From assembly GCA_012269985.1 (NCBI GenBank), contig JAAXJF010000060.1, positions 1 to 38,139 on the forward strand: a stretch of 38,139 nucleotides of DNA, given 5' to 3'. Origin of the DNA: Acidimicrobiaceae bacterium (lineage in GTDB: Bacteria > Actinomycetota > Acidimicrobiia > Acidimicrobiales > Ilumatobacteraceae). The position numbers and the translations under genes were made by a program. Positions 32,719-38,139 of the stretch are shown piece after piece. How positions within the stretch are numbered: position 1 is the first letter of the stretch; the number at the start of each line of letters is the position of its first letter. A model generated the notes under the pieces. The model saw only the letters and a list, made by a program, of their open reading frames with translations. It searched no databases and was not told the DNA's origin.

Positions 32719-33235
32719 AGGTGTACGACAAGCATTGATCGTCAACAAGGCGAGCACTCACGTGGACGTAGCAGAATTTTGGCTCAGTAGTCGCCCCGAC
32801 CAGGGTACAACGCGTTCTGGAGAGGCTCGTCGCAAATATCATTCACCTTCATACCGAAGTCGTTAACCGCTCCGAGTGACTGCTGTCAAGCAATGAGTGC
32901 TCACTGCGCGGCTAGACCTAAGGAGCCGTCGACCTCCTCGGGTTCAAAGTAAGGGCCATCAGGCCACCAACTAAAGATGCAACAGTGCTTCGCTGCACTC
33001 GGCGCTGAAATTCTATGACACAAGAGCTAGCACACCAGATGACAGCAGCGGGGACTATTTTCCCCTTTCCACTGTCGGAGCCCCGAGGCCGACCACTGCT
33101 CACCACACGGCTACAAGTCCAAGATTAAGGACAAACCTCCTGCAGGAGCACTAGCATCAAAATCTGCTCCTCGACTGTCAACTAAGAGACCGCTTTGACG
33201 AAAGTGTTGAATCGGCTCAATCCCTCTGATTCACC
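32719..33235. other. non-coding stretch before the mrp operon
   Basis: About 515 nt with no convincing gene. It holds a perfect 12-bp palindrome CTCCTGCAGGAG (33137-33148), whose right part AGGAGCA (33144-33150) can also pair with TGCTCCT at 33165-33171, giving two alternative hairpins about 70-90 nt before mrpA. A minus-strand open frame at 32918-33106 (62 codons) is not recognised. It may carry the mrp promoter and leader, or gene remnants. Confidence 0.4.
33137..33171 (+). repeat. overlapping inverted repeats upstream of mrpA
   Basis: CTCCTGCAGGAG is self-complementary, and AGGAGCA within it also pairs with TGCTCCT 14 nt downstream. The two pairings exclude each other. No T-run follows, so it is not an intrinsic terminator. 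Confidence 0.4.
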
Positions 33236-36073
33236 GTGATTATTTCGCTCATCGTCCTCCACTTCCTGCTCGGAGCAGGAATCGTCGCCGCTGGCGACCG
33301 ACTCGGACGTCGCGGCTTCGCGCTCGGAACTCTTGGCCCCGCCGCAACCGCCATCTGGCTGTTCTCAAACCTGGGCACCATCGTCAACGGCGGCGAGGGA
33401 GGTGCAATCGCTCAACGCATTGATTGGGCCCCAACTCTCGGACTCGCATTTGACCTTCGCGTCGACGCATTCGCCGCTGTCATGCTCGCCCTTATCTCTG
33501 TCATCGGGATTGCTGTCTGCGTGTATGCCGTTGCCTACTTCGGGCCAGACAAACCAGGCCTCGGACGCCTCAGTGGTCTTCTCGTGATGTTCTCGGGCGC
33601 AATGACCGGCGTCGTCGTCAGCGACCATTTGCTCGCCCTCTTCGTCTTTTGGGAGCTCACCTCCGTTACGTCATACCTACTGATCGGCAATGACGACACC
33701 AACCCTCGGGCTCGCGACGCAGCAACGTCGGCCATCTTGATCACCGGCGCCGGTGGACTCGCAATGCTCGCCGGCCTGGTCGTACTCGGACAGTCAGCGG
33801 GCACCTATCGATTCAGCGAACTCGCCTCGGCGTTCGCCTCCACCGACGTTTCCCTCATCAGCTTCGGTGCAATCGTTCTAATACTCCTCGGCGCCTTCAC
33901 CAAGTCTGCACAGTGGCCTTTCTCAAGTTGGCTTCCAGGAGCGATGGTTGCGCCAACACCGATCAGCACCTACCTTCACGCCGCCACGATGGTGAAAGCC
34001 GGAGTGTTCCTCGTTGCACGACTCGCACCCGTCACCTACAGCGTCGACGGCTGGCGACCCACCGTCTTCATCTTTGGTGCAACCACCATGGTGTTTGGCG
34101 GCTGGCGAGCGCTACGCCAAGTCGATCTCAAAGTGCTCTTGGCGTACGGAACGGTGAGTCAACTCGGGTTCATGATGATGCTCGCGGGTGCTGGCACCTA
34201 CTCGCTCACCCAAGCCCTCATCGTCGTACTACTCGCCCACGGAGCGTTTAAAGCCGCTCTCTTCATGGTCGTTGGCGTGGTCGACCATCAGCTTCATACC
34301 CGAGATATCCGACGCATCGTTGGCGTCGACCGTCGATGGTGGCCGATCTATCTCACTGCGATTCTCGGCGCAGCCTCAATGGCGGGCCTGCCTCCATTGC
34401 TCGGATTCATCGCAAAAGAGAAAGCTCTCCTCTACACCGCCAGAGGAGCATTCACAGGTAGCTCGCTCGTGACTGCGGCAATTCTTGGCGGTTCAGTGCT
34501 CACATTTGCGTACTCGGCCCGGTTCGTTATTGGTTTGCTCGGACGCAGCGCAGAGCACGAAAGCGCCGATGACGAACACCCGATGGTCACGGTCTCCGAG
34601 CAGAATCCGCCGACACGGCTGTTCGCAACTCCGGGATGTGTGCTTGCCATCTTCTCCCTCATCGCCGGTCTCGCTCCGGTACTTGTCGATGACGTTGTTC
34701 ATGCCGCCACTCTTGCGCTGCACCCGGAAAGCCATCCGTCGCCGGTCAAATTGTGGGCGGGTTTCAACATTGCGTTCTGGCTGTCGGACGTCCTCATTGC
34801 ATCAGGCCCGGTGCTCGTCTCTGCACGGAACACGATTGAGAAATTCCAGGACGCCTTTCATCACCCGATCTCGATGCTTCCGACTGCTGACCGCTCGTTC
34901 TGGGCTCTCGTCACCGGCGCTCTCAAGAATGCGAAACGCATTACTCGTGTCGTTCAAAACGGATCACTGCCGGTATACCTCGCTGTCATTCTGGTGGTCG
35001 CTGCGATCGCACCAACGATCGTTGCGCTTCGAGCAATAACCGAATTCGACGCCGCTAACGGGCCTGAGATCTTCGTTGATTCCTGGGTGAACCTAGTCGT
35101 TTATGCAGTCATCGTGAGCGCGGCGCTCGCTGCTGCATCATTCCGTCGTCGAATCGCTGCGATCCTCATGCTGGGAGCTGTCGGATACGCGATGGCCGGC
35201 TTCTACGTTCTTCGCGGCGCTCCAGATCTCGCTCTCACTCAATTCGCCATCGAAACGTTGGGAACGGTGCTGTTCGTTCTCGTGATGCGAGCCTTACCCC
35301 CCTACTTCCGGAGTGAAAAGACGGCGGTTGCCACCCCAATTCGAATTGCGATTGCGGGCGCAGTCGGTCTTGGTGTTTTCGTTTTTGCCCTCGCATCAAC
35401 AGGTGCCCGAGATCGGGTGCAGTCGGAGTCAATCTCGGTTGAAATGATCGAACGGTCGGTTCCTGACGGAAAGGGCTCAAACGTCGTCAACGTCATTCTG
35501 GTTGACTTCCGTGGCCTCGACACGCTCGGCGAAATCACTGTGCTAGTCGTCGCTGCTCTTGGGGTTGTTGCACTTACTCGAGCCTTACGTCGCGGCCCTG
35601 TAACTACGAACAGAATGCACGAGTCAGAGTTTGTCAATGCATCTACTCGGCTGCTCTTTTCTTCGATCTTGATTCTGTCGTTGTACTTCCTTTTCGCCGG
35701 CCACAACCAGCCCGGCGGCGGCTTTGTGGGTGGCCTCGCTGGTGCCGCAGGACTCAGTCTTCTCTACGTCGCTGGTGGGCGCCAACGCCTCTCTGAGTTA
35801 CTTCCAATTCGGCCGTGGATAGTGCTCGGAGGAGGGCTTGCGCTCTCCGTCGGCACTGCAATCACGCCTGTGCTCCTCGGGGGCGAAGTGCTCGAACACG
35901 TCTTGTGGTCGTTCGAGCTTCCCCTGCTCGGAAAAGTGAAGACCACGTCTGCGTTACCGTTTGACATCGGGGTCTATTTCGTTGTGATCGGACTTGTTCT
36001 CATGGCCTACGAGGCGTTCGGCGACGACCCCGACGACGTCACTGAACGCCTTGCTGCAGGAGGTTCATCATGA
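33236..36073 (+). CDS. mrpA: Mrp/Mnh Na+/H+ antiporter subunit A, with fused MrpB-like domain
   Basis: 945 residues, almost entirely transmembrane. The N-terminal two thirds carry the proton-translocating antiporter domain shared with complex I (FVFWELTSVTSYLLIG, TKSAQWPFSSWLPGAMVAPTPISTYLHAATMVKAGVFL (two adjacent stretches), AYGTVSQLGFM). The last 150 residues (LFSSILILSLYFLFAGH, QPGGGFVGGLAGAA) match MrpB, so A and B are one gene. The complex exports Na+ in exchange for H+. GTG 33236 is the start; mrpC overlaps by 4 nt. Confidence 0.93.
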   Translation: MIISLIVLHFLLGAGIVAAGDRLGRRGFALGTLGPAATAIWLFSNLGTIVNGGEGGAIAQRIDWAPTLGLAFDLRVDAFAAVMLALISVIGIAVCVYAVAYFGPDKPGLGRLSGLLVMFSGAMTGVVVSDHLLALFVFWELTSVTSYLLIGNDDTNPRARDAATSAILITGAGGLAMLAGLVVLGQSAGTYRFSELASAFASTDVSLISFGAIVLILLGAFTKSAQWPFSSWLPGAMVAPTPISTYLHAATMVKAGVFLVARLAPVTYSVDGWRPTVFIFGATTMVFGGWRALRQVDLKVLLAYGTVSQLGFMMMLAGAGTYSLTQALIVVLLAHGAFKAALFMVVGVVDHQLHTRDIRRIVGVDRRWWPIYLTAILGAASMAGLPPLLGFIAKEKALLYTARGAFTGSSLVTAAILGGSVLTFAYSARFVIGLLGRSAEHESADDEHPMVTVSEQNPPTRLFATPGCVLAIFSLIAGLAPVLVDDVVHAATLALHPESHPSPVKLWAGFNIAFWLSDVLIASGPVLVSARNTIEKFQDAFHHPISMLPTADRSFWALVTGALKNAKRITRVVQNGSLPVYLAVILVVAAIAPTIVALRAITEFDAANGPEIFVDSWVNLVVYAVIVSAALAAASFRRRIAAILMLGAVGYAMAGFYVLRGAPDLALTQFAIETLGTVLFVLVMRALPPYFRSEKTAVATPIRIAIAGAVGLGVFVFALASTGARDRVQSESISVEMIERSVPDGKGSNVVNVILVDFRGLDTLGEITVLVVAALGVVALTRALRRGPVTTNRMHESEFVNASTRLLFSSILILSLYFLFAGHNQPGGGFVGGLAGAAGLSLLYVAGGRQRLSELLPIRPWIVLGGGLALSVGTAITPVLLGGEVLEHVLWSFELPLLGKVKTTSALPFDIGVYFVVIGLVLMAYEAFGDDPDDVTERLAAGGSS

Positions 36074-36507
36074 GTCTCTCACTCGCAGCCGTCACCGCGA
36101 TCTTGTGCGCCGCCGGCACCTGGCTGCTATTGCAGCGGCGCCTCACCCGAATCATTATCGGCATCGGCCTACTCGGTCACGGAGCCAACCTGCTCCTCGT
36201 CACCTCGGGTGGACGAGCTGGCAACCCCCCGGTCATCGACGGATCAGCTGGGAGCCCCGCAGAATATTCAGACCCCCTTCCACAGGCACTTGCCCTCACG
36301 GCAATCGTCATCACCTTCGGTGTGACCGCATTTCTCTTGGCACTCGGCTATCGCAGTTGGCAAATCAGCCGCGACGACAAGGTTGAAGACGACCTTGAAG
36401 ATCGCATGGTTGCCCGTCGCAACGAGCTCGACGGCCCTGAGGGACCAGTTGATGACGGCGACCCTGATACCAATGAGTTTGAGGCAGAGGGGAACCCGCA
36501 ACGATGA
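36070..36507 (+). CDS. mrpC: Mrp antiporter subunit C
   Basis: 145 residues. Three hydrophobic segments (about 2-20, 26-46 and 75-95) with RRLTRIIIGIGLLGHGANLLLV and DPLPQALALTAIVITFGVTAFLLAL are typical of MnhC/NuoK-like proteins. A longer acidic tail (about 45 residues, D- and E-rich) is unusual for the family and faces the cytoplasm. It overlaps both mrpA and mrpD by 4 nt. Confidence 0.93.
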   Translation: MSLSLAAVTAILCAAGTWLLLQRRLTRIIIGIGLLGHGANLLLVTSGGRAGNPPVIDGSAGSPAEYSDPLPQALALTAIVITFGVTAFLLALGYRSWQISRDDKVEDDLEDRMVARRNELDGPEGPVDDGDPDTNEFEAEGNPQR

Positions 36508-38021
36508 GTACTCCGCTTCTCGCCATTCCGGTTGTTGTCCCGATTTTCGGGGCCGCCCTGTCGATACTCGTTGGTATCCGGCGCGAACTGCAACGCCTCG
36601 TCACCATCGCTGCTTTGTCAGTCACGGTGGTCGTCTCCATCATCGTGCTCATTCGCGTTGATGAACACGGCCACCTTGTTGCGAATTCTGGCGGGTGGTC
36701 AGCACCCCTAGGCATCGCTCTCGTCGTTGACCGCTTTGCTGCAATCATGCTTGTGGTCTCGACCGTCGTGTTGCTCATTGTTGCGATCTACGCAATCGGT
36801 CAAGGGGGAGAAGAACGGGAACGAGTGTCGTTTCACCCGCTCTATCTTGTGCTCGCATCTGGAGTGTCAGCCAGTTTTGTGACCGGCGACCTCTTCAACC
36901 TCTTCGTTGCGTTCGAGATGATGCTCGCCGCCTCATATGTTCTGATCACCCTCGGCGGACGACCCGATCAAGTACACGCAGGCATGACCTACGTCGTCAT
37001 TTCTTTGGTTGCTTCAACCCTGTTCATTACATCGCTAGCCCTGCTCTACGCAGCAACAGGGACGGTCAATATGGCCGATCTCGCAGGCCGGCTCGCTGAC
37101 TTCGACCCGGCTCTTCGGCATGGTTTCTCTATCATGCTCCTCGTCGTCTTCGGCATTAAGGCGGGGCTTTTTCCTCTCTTTTTCTGGCTGCCAGATAGCT
37201 ACCCCACAGCCCCCGGACCAGTCACTGCAATCTTTGCGGGCCTCCTCACCAAAGTCGGTGTGTACGCAATTATCCGCACTCAAACCTTGATGTTCCCTCC
37301 TGGCGAAGGCGGCGCGAACTGGGGCGACGATGTTCTTCTGTGGGTCGCAGCGGCAACGATGATCGTCGGCGTCATCGGGGCAATTGCACAAGATGACATG
37401 AAGCGAATTCTTGCGTTCCACATCATCTCGCAGATCGGTTACATGATTATGGGGCTCGGACTGTTCACCGTGGTCGGCGTTGCCGCAGCGGTGTTCTACG
37501 TGATTCACCACATCGTCGTGAAGACCGCCCTCTTCCTCGTCGCCGGTCTTGTCGATCACCGAGCAGGCTCGTCACGCCTCAGTTCTGTTGGCGGATTGGT
37601 TCGCAGCGCTCCGGTAATTGCGGCGCTGTTCGCAGTTCCCGCTCTCAGCCTGGCTGGGTTGCCGCCGTTCTCAGGTTTCCTTGCAAAATTCGCCCTTGTC
37701 GATGCGGGCCTCAGCCAAGGCTCTTCCGCCATCGTTGCCGTCGCTCTGGCTGTCGGGCTCTTCACGCTGTTCTCGATGACGAAGATTTGGACTGGGGCAT
37801 TCTGGGGAGGCGCCGAAACCGAACCCGAACGTGATCCTCAAACCACTGATCGATTCGGTGGACCGCCACTGATGGTGCTCGCAACGCTTTCGCTTGTCGC
37901 AATATCGATCAGTTTTTCGATCTGGGCCGGACCAATTCACGAGCTATCACAGCGTGCAGCAGAAGACCTACTCAACCCCGCTGGCTATATCAGGGCCGTG
38001 CTCGGGGAGGCTGCACCATGA
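36504..38021 (+). CDS. mrpD: Mrp antiporter subunit D
   Basis: 505 residues, about 14 hydrophobic segments, of the NuoL/M/N-like antiporter family: DLFNLFVAFEMMLAASYVLI, GIKAGLFPLFFWLPDSYPTAP, DDMKRILAFHIISQIGYMIMG and SLAGLPPFSGFLAKFALVD. Key glutamate and lysine positions in the proton channel are visible (E in AFEMML, K in GIKAGL). It starts in a 4-nt overlap with mrpC and ends in a 4-nt overlap with mrpE. Confidence 0.95.
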   Translation: MSTPLLAIPVVVPIFGAALSILVGIRRELQRLVTIAALSVTVVVSIIVLIRVDEHGHLVANSGGWSAPLGIALVVDRFAAIMLVVSTVVLLIVAIYAIGQGGEERERVSFHPLYLVLASGVSASFVTGDLFNLFVAFEMMLAASYVLITLGGRPDQVHAGMTYVVISLVASTLFITSLALLYAATGTVNMADLAGRLADFDPALRHGFSIMLLVVFGIKAGLFPLFFWLPDSYPTAPGPVTAIFAGLLTKVGVYAIIRTQTLMFPPGEGGANWGDDVLLWVAAATMIVGVIGAIAQDDMKRILAFHIISQIGYMIMGLGLFTVVGVAAAVFYVIHHIVVKTALFLVAGLVDHRAGSSRLSSVGGLVRSAPVIAALFAVPALSLAGLPPFSGFLAKFALVDAGLSQGSSAIVAVALAVGLFTLFSMTKIWTGAFWGGAETEPERDPQTTDRFGGPPLMVLATLSLVAISISFSIWAGPIHELSQRAAEDLLNPAGYIRAVLGEAAP

Positions 38022-38139
38022 GACGTGTCACCTTCAGTGCTGTCGTGTGGCTGACCGCCTTGTGGGTCATGTTGTGGAATGACCTTTCGATAGCGAACGT
38101 TGCCTCTGGCCTCGTTCTCTCGGTCGTGCTCCTGACAGC
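38018..38139 (+). CDS. mrpE: Mrp antiporter subunit E, 5' part only
   Basis: About 40 residues before the window ends: MRRVTFSAVVWLTALWVMLW then NDLSIANVASGLVLSVVLL. The start, the W-rich first helix and the N-x-x-S/A-N-x-x-x-G-L pattern match MrpE, and the position after mrpD is the expected one. Overlaps mrpD by 4 nt. Confidence 0.85.
   Translation, partial: MRRVTFSAVVWLTALWVMLWNDLSIANVASGLVLSVVLLT

Noticed and set aside
32880-32960. tRNA- or tmRNA-like GGTTCAAA segment
   Set aside because: The flanking bases do not pair as a T-arm, and no acceptor or anticodon stem can be drawn.
32918-33106. 62-codon minus-strand frame in the gap before mrpA
   Set aside because: No start signal, no recognisable family and odd composition; it may be a decayed gene tail but cannot be supported.
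33137-33171. Intrinsic terminator
   Set aside because: The hairpin is short and no run of T follows.
1-38139. CRISPR arrays, insertion sequences, prophage genes, rRNA or tRNA genes
   Set aside because: No direct-repeat arrays, transposase motifs, phage proteins or structured RNA genes were recognised on either strand.

Overview
This 38 kb window is a gene-dense bacterial chromosome segment of moderately high GC. The gene content points to an actinobacterium, most likely an uncultured, fairly streamlined member of the Acidimicrobiia. It has an F420-type luciferase-like oxidoreductase, a SufBCD-SufS-SufU system with a Rieske protein embedded in it, acyl-CoA dehydrogenases, an EHN-type epoxide hydrolase and a Baeyer-Villiger-type monooxygenase. 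Many genes appear to have leaderless starts: a TANNNT hexamer lies 6-8 nt before the start codon. The taxonomic placement is inference from gene content. No rRNA, tRNA, CRISPR array, insertion sequence or prophage was recognised.

Layout. 1-2.6 kb (minus strand): the 5' part of an alpha/beta hydrolase cut by the window edge, two small unknown proteins and a FadE-like acyl-CoA dehydrogenase. 2.6-5.0 kb (plus): a Phd/YefM-VapC-like toxin-antitoxin pair with a double TGTACA operator on its promoter, an MBL-fold hydrolase and a membrane fatty acid desaturase. 5.1-7.6 kb (plus): sufC-sufS-sufU. 7.6-12.1 kb: a hotdog thioesterase, an LLM oxidoreductase, an acyl-CoA synthetase and an epoxide hydrolase. 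12.1-14.7 kb (plus): a compact run of PaiB-like protein, GNAT, zinc ribbon, nitroreductase and PaaI thioesterase. 14.7-19.2 kb (minus): a phenylacetate block paaK-A-D-B-C-G. 19.4-23.8 kb: PhzF-like protein, YbaK deacylase with pterin dehydratase, acyl-CoA dehydrogenase, MFS transporter and DUF1289. 23.8-27.8 kb (minus): sufB, a four-cysteine protein, sufD, Rieske ferredoxin and a second sufC. 27.9-31.3 kb (minus): Baeyer-Villiger-type monooxygenase and acyl-CoA carboxylase beta subunit. 31.5-32.7 kb (plus): a photolyase-like protein with apparently swapped domains. 33.2 kb to the end (plus): an Mrp/Mnh Na+/H+ antiporter operon (A/B fusion, C, D, start of E).

How it works together. The Fe-S assembly machinery is split into two opposite-strand blocks about 16 kb apart, but a shared upstream motif (ACTAT-N4-ATAGT followed by GYTAAT) precedes sufB and sufD, with a degenerate copy before sufC1. 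This suggests one regulator controls all three. The catabolic genes between the two blocks (phenylacetyl-CoA ligase and epoxidase, acyl-CoA synthetase, dehydrogenases, thioesterases) feed aromatic and fatty acids to CoA-thioester oxidation.

Most notable observations: (1) sufD carries an in-frame TAA inside its conserved N-terminal DEIWR[YF] motif; (2) the shared suf operator; (3) a photolyase whose FAD domain precedes its alpha/beta domain; (4) widespread leaderless-type starts together with convergent gene pairs almost without spacers.
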